Shown: one piece after another, positions 18,693-28,067 of the stretch
How the letters are laid out: every line of letters starts with the position of its first letter
Numbering within the stretch: the stretch's first letter is position 1
Source of the DNA: SABI01 sp963678555
GTDB lineage: Bacteria; Spirochaetota; Spirochaetia; Sphaerochaetales; Sphaerochaetaceae
Direction of reading: 5' to 3'
Assembly: GCA_963678555.2 (NCBI GenBank)
Contig: CAXXJA010000002.1
Location: 1,178,001-1,242,000, forward strand
DNA: 64,000 bases
Position numbers and translations under genes: made by a program
Notes under the pieces: model-generated
Seen by the model: the letters and a program-made list of their open reading frames with translations, nothing else
Told to the model about the DNA's origin: nothing
Databases searched by the model: none

Positions 18693-21392
18693 TTAGTCCG
18701 GCAGGGAAAGCTGGAACAGGTCAAGCAGATCTTGGTCATTCATTTCCGTGATCATGCCTTCAGCGGAAGACGTGACCACCTGGTCGGCCAGGGCCTGTTT
18801 TTCACTGATCATCCGATCAATTTTTTCCTCAATGGTGCCCCGGGTGACAAATTTATGCACCAGCACTTTTTGGGTCTGTCCGATGCGAAACGCCCGGTCC
18901 GTGGCCTGGTTTTCCACAGCCGGGTTCCACCATCTGTCAAAATGGACCACATGGTTGGCCCGGGTTAGGTTCAGGCCCACGCCCCCGGCCTTCAGCGACA
19001 GCACCATAAAGGGGCAATAGGCATTGTCCTGGAATGTTTGTATCAGTTTTTTGCGTTTTGCAACAGGGACAGATCCGTGAAGCACGAGTCCCGGGTGGTG
19101 GAATATGGTTTCAAGAAAGGCACGCAACGGTTCCGTCATCTCCTTGAACTGGGTGAATACGAGCACCCGTTCCCGTTTTTCATAAACGGTTTCGCAGATA
19201 CCGGCCAGGCGCGCGAATTTTCCGCTGTGGGCGGCCTTGAAATCCCCGGAGCCCGTAATCTGGTCCGGGTGGTTGCACAATTGTTTGAACCGGAGCAGAA
19301 AGGAGAGCACCAGGCCTTTGCGCTGGATGCCTTCGGCGTTTTCGATGCCCTGTTCCAGATCCTTGATCGATTTTTTGTACAGCACCACCTGTTTGGGGCT
19401 CAAATCGGCAAAAACCTTCATTTCTACCTTGTCCGGCAGATCTTTGATCACGGTTTTATCGGTCTTCAGGCGGCGCAGGATATAGGGAAAGATCATCTGC
19501 CGCAGTCTGGCATATCCGTTGGGATCGTCTTTCAGGGTTTTGGCAAAATTGGAAAATTCTTTCCTGTTGCCCAAAAGTCCGGGATTTAAGAAATCAAACA
19601 GGGACCACAGGTCCGACAGGCGGTTTTCCACAGGTGTGCCGGTCATGATGATCCGGTGGGCGGCCGGCAGGGCTTTGATGGCCCGGGTCTGCTGGGTGCC
19701 TGGATTTTTAATGGCCTGGGCTTCATCCAGAATCAGGCAGCGCCAGGAATATGTGGCAAGCCAGTCGTATTTTTTCACCAGGGTGTAGCTGGTGATGACC
19801 AGGTCCAGGCGGTTCAACTGGGTTTTGGTCAATTTGAATTCTTTGTTTTTCTTCGCCTTGTTGGGTTGTGAATTCGATGATGTAAATCCTGGGTGGGCCA
19901 CACAGACTTTGAGGCCCGGCAGAAAGCGGTTAATTTCCGACTCCCAGTTCGAAATCAGGGAGGCCGGTACCACCAACAGCGTTGCCGGGCGTTTCCGGCT
20001 TGAAGGCAGGGTGCTCAGCCATGCCAGGATCTGGACGGTTTTTCCCAATCCCATGTCATCGGCCAGACAGGCCCCGAATCCGTATGAAGTTAGAAAGTTC
20101 AGCCAGTCCACGCCTTTTGCTTGATAGGGCCGCAATGCCGCCTTGAACCCTTTGCCCGGTGCCACCGGCTCCACCTGTTCCGGGTGGGTCATTTTGTCCA
20201 GAACGGATGTCAGCCATGCGCCGTTGGATATACTGACATCCACCTGCCCGTCATCTTCCCGGCCAAGCATCTTTTCCGGGGAGAGCCGGGCGCGCATGGC
20301 GGTGCCAAGGGTCATGCCCGAGCCGGCCAGATCCTCAATGCGGTCGCACGCTTTCAGGGCCTGTCTGAGCTTTTCCGGGTTCACGGCCACCCATTTGTTT
20401 TTGATAAAGGCCAGGCCCTGGGTCTCTTCCAGGATGGCTTCAACCTCCTGCCTGGACAATTCCAGATCACCCAATCCTACACTGACTTTAAAATCAAGAA
20501 TGGCATCCAGCCCGGCCAGGGACGGTTTTTTGTCCCCCATGGAGATGGTGACCCGGGGTGGGGCGGCGGTTTGTTTCCACCAGTCCGGGATCCGGCAGAG
20601 CACGCCACAGGCTTCATAATCCGGAATCTCCTTGAGGAATGAAAATGCGTCATCCCCATCCAGGGCCAGGGGGTGGAACAATTCACCGGATTCAATGAGA
20701 TCCGCCACGATCCGGCTTTGTTCCGCCGCCTTGTACACCGTGGATAAAAGGGTGAGAAGTTGCTCATCGCCATGGGTTTCAATGGCATGTTTCAGGGGCA
20801 GATGCTTGGGCTTCCCATTGGCCCCCATGTCTGCGGAATATGTGGCCATAAAGGCAAAGGGAACCTCAGAATTTTTATTTTCCACCAGGTGGAAAAACAC
20901 CCGGCCCGCCGGGTGAAGATCAGGATTCTTCTCTCGGAAGTAATTGCTGACAGGCCCCTTGAATTTTTTGATGTCTCTGGAAAATGTCTCATTGAACCCC
21001 TGCCACAACCTCTCCAGCATATCGGCAGTGACATATTCAGATCCGGCCATCAGGGGGCAAGTTGAAATAAAATCGCTGACAAGCCCCTGAGGGGTGTCGA
21101 TGACAGCGTCCTGCCTCTGGGTTTCAAGTTCGGCAGTTTTTAACAACGTCTGGACAAAACAGCGGGAAAATCGCAGGAAATAGTTCAAAGATGGTGAGAA
21201 ATCCAACGGGAATTGCTTAAACCCCAGGTCGTACAGCCAGTCATCTTTACGGGCGTCAGCGATTGGAGCAATTTCCTCCAGGTGTTTAATCTGATCCTGG
21301 GAGATCTTGCCTTTAACCGTTTCCCATTCAACTACCAACGCCTGGTTCGGCATGACCGAAACAACCGGTTGTTCTTTAGTTCTTTCCGCCAA
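18693..21392 (-). CDS. SNF2 family DEAD/DEAH-box helicase
   Basis: This 899-residue protein is a Swi2/Snf2-type ATPase. An N-terminal helicase-associated region (1-420) precedes the ATPase core. Walker A lies in DDMGLGKTVQILAWL, Walker B in LDEAQAIKNP, motif III in MTGTPVENRLSDLWSLFDFL, and motif VI in DRAFRIGQTQKVLVHKF. Members move along double-stranded DNA or remodel protein-DNA complexes. It is the first gene of a two-gene operon with the SWIM protein. The divergent neighbour is the methyltransferase gene, 333 nt away; this spacing gives separate promoters, so membership in one defence system is possible but not shown. Confidence 0.9.
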   Translation of the reverse strand: MAERTKEQPVVSVMPNQALVVEWETVKGKISQDQIKHLEEIAPIADARKDDWLYDLGFKQFPLDFSPSLNYFLRFSRCFVQTLLKTAELETQRQDAVIDTPQGLVSDFISTCPLMAGSEYVTADMLERLWQGFNETFSRDIKKFKGPVSNYFREKNPDLHPAGRVFFHLVENKNSEVPFAFMATYSADMGANGKPKHLPLKHAIETHGDEQLLTLLSTVYKAAEQSRIVADLIESGELFHPLALDGDDAFSFLKEIPDYEACGVLCRIPDWWKQTAAPPRVTISMGDKKPSLAGLDAILDFKVSVGLGDLELSRQEVEAILEETQGLAFIKNKWVAVNPEKLRQALKACDRIEDLAGSGMTLGTAMRARLSPEKMLGREDDGQVDVSISNGAWLTSVLDKMTHPEQVEPVAPGKGFKAALRPYQAKGVDWLNFLTSYGFGACLADDMGLGKTVQILAWLSTLPSSRKRPATLLVVPASLISNWESEINRFLPGLKVCVAHPGFTSSNSQPNKAKKNKEFKLTKTQLNRLDLVITSYTLVKKYDWLATYSWRCLILDEAQAIKNPGTQQTRAIKALPAAHRIIMTGTPVENRLSDLWSLFDFLNPGLLGNRKEFSNFAKTLKDDPNGYARLRQMIFPYILRRLKTDKTVIKDLPDKVEMKVFADLSPKQVVLYKKSIKDLEQGIENAEGIQRKGLVLSFLLRFKQLCNHPDQITGSGDFKAAHSGKFARLAGICETVYEKRERVLVFTQFKEMTEPLRAFLETIFHHPGLVLHGSVPVAKRKKLIQTFQDNAYCPFMVLSLKAGGVGLNLTRANHVVHFDRWWNPAVENQATDRAFRIGQTQKVLVHKFVTRGTIEEKIDRMISEKQALADQVVTSSAEGMITEMNDQDLLDLFQLSLPD

Positions 21393-21725
21393 TTAATCCT
21401 GTCTCCGCAATCGTCATTCTCCGGCGCAGATATATCAAATCCTTGGATTAACAACAAGGGTGGTATTGTGGGGTAATTACCTATGTCAACATATGGAAAC
21501 CTTTGTGAATCATCTCCAATAGAGGTAAGCGCTCTTCCATTGATATTCTATGAAAGTTACATTTTTACCAGGAATATGATAAATTGATACGATTATTTGG
21601 TTATTTAGCCATTGGATTTTTTGGGATCCTAAAATAATTTTCGCTGGCTATACAAATCACGCCTAACTGGAGCATTCGACAGATAGGGAGGGCTTACACC
21701 ATATATTAAAGAGTAAAAAAACTTG
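21393..21725. other. Divergent promoter region between helicase and methyltransferase
   Basis: This 333-base spacer separates two divergent operons and becomes markedly AT-rich toward the methyltransferase side. No gene, repeat or clear operator is seen. The base composition shift marks the start of the lower-GC island that runs to about 25,140. Confidence 0.4.
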
Positions 21726-23939
21726 ATGATCGAAAAACATTTTGAAATCCCCTTCATTGCAGACCTTGCACGTCGTGAAAAACAGATTCAACAAAATTAT
21801 CGTCCGATTATTGCCGCTCATAAATGGTTTGCCAGACGCCCCGGGACGTTGTTTCGTGGGCTTATTTTATCTGAATTTTCTGAAAAATCCCTTCAGGATG
21901 TGTATTATACTGCCAATAATTTTTCAGGACTTCATATTGCAGATCCTTTTATGGGAGGGGGGATCCCTGTTCTGGAGGCTAATCGTGTGGGGTGTGATGT
22001 CACAGGGTTTGATATCAACCCCATGTCATATTGGATTGTAAAACAGGAAATTGAACATCTTAACCTGGATGATTATTCTGAAGCAGCCAAGCTGCTATGC
22101 TGTGATCTTGAAAAGGAAATTGGACATCTTTACAAAACTGAATGCGCCCTTTGTGGCTCTCAAGATGCCCACGTAAAATATTTTTTGTGGGTGAAAGTTA
22201 TGCCTTGCAAGCAATGTGGAAAGGAGCTGGACTTATTTCCCGGTTATATGCTTTCAAGCGGTTCCCGACATCCCCAATATGTATTTGTGTGTCCGGCCTG
22301 CGGGAAATTAACCGAAACCGGCGATAAAAAAAATCCAGACAAATGCTGTCATTGTTCCTCTAAATTGACCCCGAGCGGTCCTGCTAAAAGAGGTCTTTGT
22401 AAATGTCCCGAATGCGGTACTGGAAATCGGTTTCCTGATCCTGAGCTGGGAGCTCCCAATCATCGTATATATGCCATAGAATATCACTGTCCTCTGTGTA
22501 AACCGTTTCATAAGGGCCGATTTTTTAAAACCCCGGATCGAGTGGATCTTGCAAGGGTTAGAGAAGCGTCGGAACGGTTATCTGCTATAGATCCAAGATA
22601 TATTCCTGAATCCAAAATTCCGAGTGGAGATGAAACAAATCGTTTGCATCGATGGGGATACACCTATTACCGTGAGATGTTTAATCAACGACAGCTTCTT
22701 GGCCTTGAAATTTCCGCCCGGTTGATTGCCGATCAACCTAATGAAAGGGTTAGAAATGCACTGGCAACAAATCTTTCAGACTTGCTTCGGTATCAAAATA
22801 TGTTATGCCGCTATGACAGCCGCGCTTTAAAGTCTCTTGATATCTTTTCCATCCATGGTTTTCCAGTTGGGCAGATCCAGTGTGAATCAAATTTTCTCGG
22901 CATCATGAACCCCGCCCGTAGCGTGTGCATCGGCAGTGGTGGGTGGGCAAATATCATAGAAAAATTCAAAAAGGCCAAAGCGTATTGTGATCAGCCCTTT
23001 GAAGTTAAAATCCAAGGCAAAACAAAAAAAGTGATCCCTATCAAGGGCGAATGGATCGGAGATCATTTAGATGGAAATGGTACAACGCCACAAAGGCGGA
23101 TTGACATTTCATGTAAGGATGCGGGGGTATCTAATCTACCAGATGACTCACTGGACGCGGTTTTTACCGATCCTCCCTATTTCGGGAATATTCAATATGC
23201 TGAACTCATGGATTTTTGTTATGTCTGGTTAAAAAAGATAATTGGAGATGCTTTCCCGGCATTTAGAAACGTTTCAACACGATCTCCAGATGAGCTGACA
23301 GGTAATATGAACATGGGCCGTGGCCTTGAGCATTTTACACAGGGCATATCCAAGGTGTTTCAAAAAATGTCCACTGCATTGAAACCGGGGTCTCCATTGG
23401 CGTTCACTTATCATCATAATAAAATTGATGCCTATTATCCCATAGCTGTGGCTATCCTGGATGCAGGTCTGACCTGTTCCGCATCCCTTCCTTGCCCCGC
23501 TGAAATGGGCGGTTCCATCCATATTAACGGTACGGGATCTTCCATTATTGACACTATTTTTGTTTGCCGAACAACGGGCGTCATGCAAGGAAAATGGATC
23601 GCAACTTCTCCCGACGGTCTTGCTGAAATTGTTAAACAGGATTTGAGGCTTCTCAAAGCCGGGAATGTCAATCCGACCTATGGTGACATTCGGTGTGTTG
23701 CCTTTGGACATCTCATTCGCCATGCCATTTGGAATTTGCGGCATAGCTGGGATAAAACAAAAGCAATTGCAACACGCATTGAAGCAGTCATGGATTGGAT
23801 TCGATTATTCGGTGGGTGGGCTGAAGTTAAGAAATTCATAGACATACCGGGCAAAGAACAACCCAAGGAAAGTTTTTTGTTCGCTGTTCATGAAACTCAA
23901 TCTAATTATGGAGATAAAAATGTCGATGTTCCCTTTTAA
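21726..23939 (+). CDS. DNA methyltransferase with inserted zinc ribbons (DUF1156-like)
   Basis: This 737-residue protein has the S-adenosylmethionine motif DPFMGGG (about residue 82) preceding the catalytic motif DPPYFGNIQY (about 482), the order of gamma-class amino-methyltransferases, so N6-adenine or N4-cytosine is the likely target. The start motif IIAAHKWFARRPGTLFRG matches DUF1156-type enzymes. Between the two motifs, residues about 140-265 carry six CxxC-type pairs (CALC, CKQC, CPAC, CCHC, CPEC, CPLC), probably three zinc ribbons. ATG 21726 was preferred over the preceding TTG. Codon use and low GC differ from flanking genes, suggesting transfer. It overlaps the nuclease gene by 20 nt, so they are co-translated. 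Confidence 0.8.
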   Translation: MIEKHFEIPFIADLARREKQIQQNYRPIIAAHKWFARRPGTLFRGLILSEFSEKSLQDVYYTANNFSGLHIADPFMGGGIPVLEANRVGCDVTGFDINPMSYWIVKQEIEHLNLDDYSEAAKLLCCDLEKEIGHLYKTECALCGSQDAHVKYFLWVKVMPCKQCGKELDLFPGYMLSSGSRHPQYVFVCPACGKLTETGDKKNPDKCCHCSSKLTPSGPAKRGLCKCPECGTGNRFPDPELGAPNHRIYAIEYHCPLCKPFHKGRFFKTPDRVDLARVREASERLSAIDPRYIPESKIPSGDETNRLHRWGYTYYREMFNQRQLLGLEISARLIADQPNERVRNALATNLSDLLRYQNMLCRYDSRALKSLDIFSIHGFPVGQIQCESNFLGIMNPARSVCIGSGGWANIIEKFKKAKAYCDQPFEVKIQGKTKKVIPIKGEWIGDHLDGNGTTPQRRIDISCKDAGVSNLPDDSLDAVFTDPPYFGNIQYAELMDFCYVWLKKIIGDAFPAFRNVSTRSPDELTGNMNMGRGLEHFTQGISKVFQKMSTALKPGSPLAFTYHHNKIDAYYPIAVAILDAGLTCSASLPCPAEMGGSIHINGTGSSIIDTIFVCRTTGVMQGKWIATSPDGLAEIVKQDLRLLKAGNVNPTYGDIRCVAFGHLIRHAIWNLRHSWDKTKAIATRIEAVMDWIRLFGGWAEVKKFIDIPGKEQPKESFLFAVHETQSNYGDKNVDVPF

Positions 23940-24954
23940 GGCAACCCTGGAAGAAATCAATAAAAATCCTGAAAGCTATGTTGATTCCGTTTTTTCATGT
24001 CTGGAATCAGAGTTTCTTGTTATGCCGAAGGGGGCAGGGTTTGTTGATTACCCCGCTTTTGAGATTGGTTATGAAGCACTGAAAGCCGCCACCAGTGGAT
24101 TTTCATTGCTTGATCCTGTCAAGATTTATCCCGTAACGATTTCTAATCCGATTTCCATTATTGTTCTTCGCACCATGCTTGGATTTACACCTCCGGAATG
24201 GGGGTATGTTACGACCCAAAAAACAGGAGTGGCAGTTCCCCAGGGTTTTATTCGTTCTCTGGACCGGAAGATCCGAATGGCTCCGGATGTGGAACTGAAC
24301 TTAAATGGTGTGACAAAAACAAGAGTGGAGGCAATGGTTCAAACGGCATGTCAATTGCTATCTACAGGCGCGCCTGAGGTCAACATTGATCAACTGCATA
24401 GACTAAACAAGGCAGACACAAAAAATGGGATTTCAAGCATCAAAAATTTATCTCAGATTGGAGCGCCCTATGCTATGTTATTGTATGAGCGGTTCCTTGG
24501 CAGACCTTTTGCCGGACACCGTGATTCGGTGAGTGATATCATTGGAGACAGTCTGGAATCTGCGATTGAAGAGGTCTTGGCCGATGCCGGTGTCAGTTTC
24601 CGTAAAACCAAACGAGCGGAACGTATTGAAGGCTTTGACCAGACACCTGATTTCATCATACCTAGTGAATTTAACCCACAGATTGTCATCGAAGCAAAAA
24701 TAACAGAAGATGATGGCACAGCGCGAGATAAGGTCACCCGCATTCAACATCTTGGCGAGTTAAGCCTTGTCGGAAGACCGTTGAACAATCCAAAATATGA
24801 GGTTATTGCTTGTATTGGAGGGCGTGGTTTTGGAGTTCGCAGGGAAGATATGAAAAAAATGATTTTGGCAACAGGGGGAAAAGTTTTTACGGCAAAGACT
24901 CTACAGTATCTTGTGGAATGCACCCAAATTAAAAAATATAAAGCGATTCAATAG
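23920..24954 (+). CDS. PD-(D/E)XK nuclease, probable restriction endonuclease
   Basis: This 344-residue protein overlaps the methyltransferase end. Near the C-terminus it has a PD-(D/E)XK core: TPDFIIP followed after a beta hairpin by IVIEAKI, with a helix DKVTRIQHLGEL and a later strand YEVIACIGGRGFGVR. This is the usual active site of restriction enzymes. The N-terminal ~200 residues are not recognised and may read the DNA target. ATG 23920 was chosen because GGAG stands 6 nt before it; an upstream in-frame ATG lies ahead of that site. With the overlapping methyltransferase it forms a compact two-gene restriction-modification unit. The recognition sequence is unknown. Confidence 0.75.
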   Translation: MSMFPFKATLEEINKNPESYVDSVFSCLESEFLVMPKGAGFVDYPAFEIGYEALKAATSGFSLLDPVKIYPVTISNPISIIVLRTMLGFTPPEWGYVTTQKTGVAVPQGFIRSLDRKIRMAPDVELNLNGVTKTRVEAMVQTACQLLSTGAPEVNIDQLHRLNKADTKNGISSIKNLSQIGAPYAMLLYERFLGRPFAGHRDSVSDIIGDSLESAIEEVLADAGVSFRKTKRAERIEGFDQTPDFIIPSEFNPQIVIEAKITEDDGTARDKVTRIQHLGELSLVGRPLNNPKYEVIACIGGRGFGVRREDMKKMILATGGKVFTAKTLQYLVECTQIKKYKAIQ

Positions 24955-25006
24955 CTTAGGGTTTGTTTCAAGCATCCGAAAATGATTGAAAGAATGGGAT
25001 TAAGCA

Positions 25007-25141
25007 GTGAATAATATTATGAGTATAGATGGCTACAAAGCGATTATTAAATTTGATCCTGTTTTGGAGAAATTACGGGGAGAATTTTTCGGCTTGAATG
25101 GTGGCGCTGATTTTTATGGCACCAAGCTGCTACACGTCTAT
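25007..25141 (+). pseudogene. Truncated hicB antitoxin remnant
   Basis: The first ~38 codons (MNNIMSIDGYKAIIKFDP... then GADFYG) match the conserved N-terminus of HicB antitoxins. Homology stops at the 3' end of the convergent rluA gene. The rest of HicB, and any hicA toxin, are absent. It sits at the right edge of the low-GC restriction island, so it may mark a recombination boundary. Confidence 0.5.
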
Positions 25142-25815
25142 GCTTTATCCTCTTCAAATAATCGTTCAACTTCCCGGGGCAGATCCGGCAGTTCCAGGGT
25201 CACGGTCCTGCCCTTACCCTTGAAGCTGAGAAAACAGGCGTGCAGCCCCATGGATTCGAACTGCTTTTGGGTCTTTAAAAATTCAAGGGCTCTGGGCGAT
25301 CCGTACCGGGGATCACCAACGACCGGATGACCTGCCAGTTTGGCGTGGCGGCGGATCTGGTGCTTGCGGCCGGTGAACAATTCAATGTCCAGAAGCGTAT
25401 AGTGGATGGACTGATCCAGTACCCTGTAGCGGGTCAGGGTCTTGACCCGTTTTCCCCGGCCCCGGGGATCGGTTCTGCCGCCGGCGGATTTGGTCAGGGG
25501 GGTATCCCAGTCTCCTTGGGTCTGCTCAAAATGACCGTGAACCAGGGCCCTGTAGCGTTTTGTCACCTTGCCTTCAGCAAAAAGGGCCGATAGGGCGGTC
25601 AGGGCTTCTTTGGTCGTGGCCACAAGGAGTAGTCCCGAGGTCTCCTTGTCCAGGCGGTGGACGGGCTGGAGTATCTCAGTGCTGCCGGGGGCCAGACTTT
25701 TTTGAAGGCCCGATATGATATCCCTGCCCGGATCGTTATGGACACTGATGTCCCCGGGCTTTTCCAGGCAGATCCAGCCTTGGCCGTGTTCAATAATTTT
25801 TATTTTTTCTTTCAT
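25138..25815 (-). CDS. RluA family RNA pseudouridine synthase
   Basis: This 225-residue enzyme has the family catalytic signature HRLDKETSGLLL with the active Asp, plus FTGRKHQIRRHAKLAGHPVVGDPRYG. There is no S4 domain, so it resembles the short RluA/TruC-like members that modify one or few positions in rRNA or tRNA. The exact target cannot be told from sequence. The stop codon abuts the hicB remnant on the other strand. Confidence 0.88.
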   Translation of the reverse strand: MKEKIKIIEHGQGWICLEKPGDISVHNDPGRDIISGLQKSLAPGSTEILQPVHRLDKETSGLLLVATTKEALTALSALFAEGKVTKRYRALVHGHFEQTQGDWDTPLTKSAGGRTDPRGRGKRVKTLTRYRVLDQSIHYTLLDIELFTGRKHQIRRHAKLAGHPVVGDPRYGSPRALEFLKTQKQFESMGLHACFLSFKGKGRTVTLELPDLPREVERLFEEDKA

Positions 25816-26152
25816 GGCCGTCCATTCTATCCCATCCTTGGCCGGGGGTCAAAAGGCAATGACAGTCAGGGAGCACTACATTTGTGGGCCTTTATTTTGA
25901 TTGATATGTGGGCGCGATACTATGCCAAATCTGCACCAGTCCTTTTAAAAAAAACCAATTTGTTGTATTCCTGTGTAAAATTTGTGAATGTCTGCTTTTT
26001 TATGCGGGCATCCGTCACATGACAAATCTGTGCGCAATTTGGGGCGTTCGATCCGAATAAAATTGTGCGCAGGGCTTACCTGATGACGGAATTTAAGATG
26101 AACATTTTATGGAAAGGCCATTGCTGATTGATAACTGAACAGAAAAGGATAC
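25816..26152. other. Spacer before the BCCT transporter
   Basis: No gene is supported in these 337 bases. AAAAGGA precedes the transporter start. The promoter is probably in the AT-rich stretch about 25,920-26,100, but no strong match to a known motif is seen. Confidence 0.35.
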
Positions 26153-27931
26153 ATGATGACCCTGAAAGCAACTAAGAAAAAAAAAGGGACTTCAAAGGCA
26201 ATTCTAGCAAAAAAAATAAAACGGGCTGAAGAAGAGGCCCGGGAAAAGGCCATTGCCAACAGAGAACGGTTTTTCGGCCTTCAAATCATGCCCACGTCTT
26301 CTTACTACGACGATGCCGAGGAGCGTGAGCCCGGGGACCGAAATCTCGTTGGATTCGGTTTTGATATTCATCCCCATGTGACATTTGCGTCCACGGCCAT
26401 ACTTGTGGTGTTTATTTTGCTGACCCTGATGTTTCATAAGGAAGCCACGGAATTTTTTAATTCTGCATTGAGCGTCATCACAAGTACCACGGGCTGGTTT
26501 TTGATTCTTGCTGCCAATATGTTTATCCTTGCTGCAATATATTTTGCATTCAGTAAATTCGGCAAAATCCGCATCGGCGGCACGGATGCCAAGCCTGAGT
26601 TTTCCACCCTGGCCTGGTTTGCCATGCTGCTCAGTGCCGGCATGGGCATCGGCCTGATGTTCTGGAGTGTCGGGGAGCCCATGTACCACTATCTGTCGCC
26701 ATCTCCGATGTTCACCGGTATAAAAGGCGGCACCCCCCAGGCAGCCCAGGCGGCCATGGGCGTCACTTACTTTCATTGGGGGCTGCACCCCTGGGCCATA
26801 TACTCCATTGTTGGGTTGGGACTGGCATTCTTCGCCTATAACCGGGGACTGCCGCTGACGGTTCGCTCTATTTTTTATCCCATTCTGGGGAACCGGATTT
26901 ATGGATTCTGGGGGAATCTTATTGATGTGTTATCAGTGCTTGCAACCCTGGTGGGTCTGGCCACATCCCTGGGTCTCGGGGTTCAGCAGGTCAATGCCGG
27001 ACTAAACTTTTTATTCGGCATTGAAATCAGCACAACGGTCCAGGTTATTTTGATCGCTGTGATTACAGCCTTTGCCACCATGTCCGTGATGTCGGGGCTG
27101 GACGGCGGGGTGAAACGTCTCAGCGAGGGAAATATGGCCCTTGCCGGCATATTCATGCTGCTCATGCTCATCCTGGGACCCACGGTCATAATCCTCGGTG
27201 GATTTACACAGACGATCGGGTACTACCTGACAAAACTGCCCCAGCTCAGTTTATGGACCGAAACGTTCCAGAAAACCACCTGGCAGGGCTCCTGGACAGT
27301 ATTTTACTGGGCGTGGTGGATTTCATGGTCTCCGTTTGTGGGGATGTTTATTGCAAGAATTTCCAAAGGCCGGACCGTCAAGGAGTTCATTCTCAGCGTG
27401 ATGCTGATTCCCACTTTTTTATCGTTTTTATGGATGTCTGTTTTCGGCGGATCCGCTCTGTTCTTCCAGGCAAGCGGGACCGCAGATATCGCCGCTGCCG
27501 TGCAGGCCAATGTCTCCACAGCCATGTTTGTCATGCTTGAACAATTACCCTTTACCCATGTGCTGTCGTTTATTGCTATTATTCTGGTAACGATATTCTT
27601 TATAACCTCTTCGGATTCGGGCTCTTTGGTGGTAGACCACCTGACATCCGGCGGCAAGCTGGATTCACCTATTCCCCAGCGGGTGTTCTGGGCAGTGATG
27701 GAAGGTCTGGTGGCAGCCGTTCTTCTCATCGGCGGCGGTCTTAAAACACTGCAAACTGCATCGGTAACCACAGGCCTGCCCTTTGCGGTTATCCTTCTTT
27801 TTATTATCTATGCCCTGTACATCGGATTCTCAGAGGAGAACTATGTCGAAGAAAAGGTGGAAAAAGCACGGCGGACGGTTAAAGAAGAACATCGGCTGGT
27901 TCAGACGGTGACGGATATCGTCCAAGATTAA
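26153..27931 (+). CDS. BCCT family betaine/choline/carnitine transporter
   Basis: This 592-residue protein has twelve predicted transmembrane helices. It carries the BCCT signature (WTVFYWAWWISWSPFVGMF) and the helix-4 glycine motif SAGMGIGLMFWSVGEP. Both cytoplasmic tails are highly charged: the Lys-rich first 40 residues and the C-terminal Glu/Lys helix (EENYVEEKVEKARR) resemble osmosensing regions of BetP-like carriers. BCCT proteins import quaternary ammonium compounds driven by Na+ or H+. Two adjacent ATGs (26153, 26156) are possible starts. No betaine or trimethylamine genes adjoin, so osmoprotection is the simplest role. Confidence 0.9.
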   Translation: MMTLKATKKKKGTSKAILAKKIKRAEEEAREKAIANRERFFGLQIMPTSSYYDDAEEREPGDRNLVGFGFDIHPHVTFASTAILVVFILLTLMFHKEATEFFNSALSVITSTTGWFLILAANMFILAAIYFAFSKFGKIRIGGTDAKPEFSTLAWFAMLLSAGMGIGLMFWSVGEPMYHYLSPSPMFTGIKGGTPQAAQAAMGVTYFHWGLHPWAIYSIVGLGLAFFAYNRGLPLTVRSIFYPILGNRIYGFWGNLIDVLSVLATLVGLATSLGLGVQQVNAGLNFLFGIEISTTVQVILIAVITAFATMSVMSGLDGGVKRLSEGNMALAGIFMLLMLILGPTVIILGGFTQTIGYYLTKLPQLSLWTETFQKTTWQGSWTVFYWAWWISWSPFVGMFIARISKGRTVKEFILSVMLIPTFLSFLWMSVFGGSALFFQASGTADIAAAVQANVSTAMFVMLEQLPFTHVLSFIAIILVTIFFITSSDSGSLVVDHLTSGGKLDSPIPQRVFWAVMEGLVAAVLLIGGGLKTLQTASVTTGLPFAVILLFIIYALYIGFSEENYVEEKVEKARRTVKEEHRLVQTVTDIVQD

Positions 27932-28067
27932 GTCGCCTTGAAATATGTTGGTACCAAAGGGCAAAAAAGATCATCGGGCATTGGTCATCGCACAATAGAT
28001 TGACAATGCCCAAAGCATCCCTATAGTTGTGACCTGTTTTAAACATATTATGTAAGGTGATGTAAAA

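Noticed and set aside
18693..24954. A complete DISARM or BREX system
   Set aside because: The drmA/drmB (DUF1998) or pglZ/brxC-type core genes are absent and the two gene pairs are divergent.
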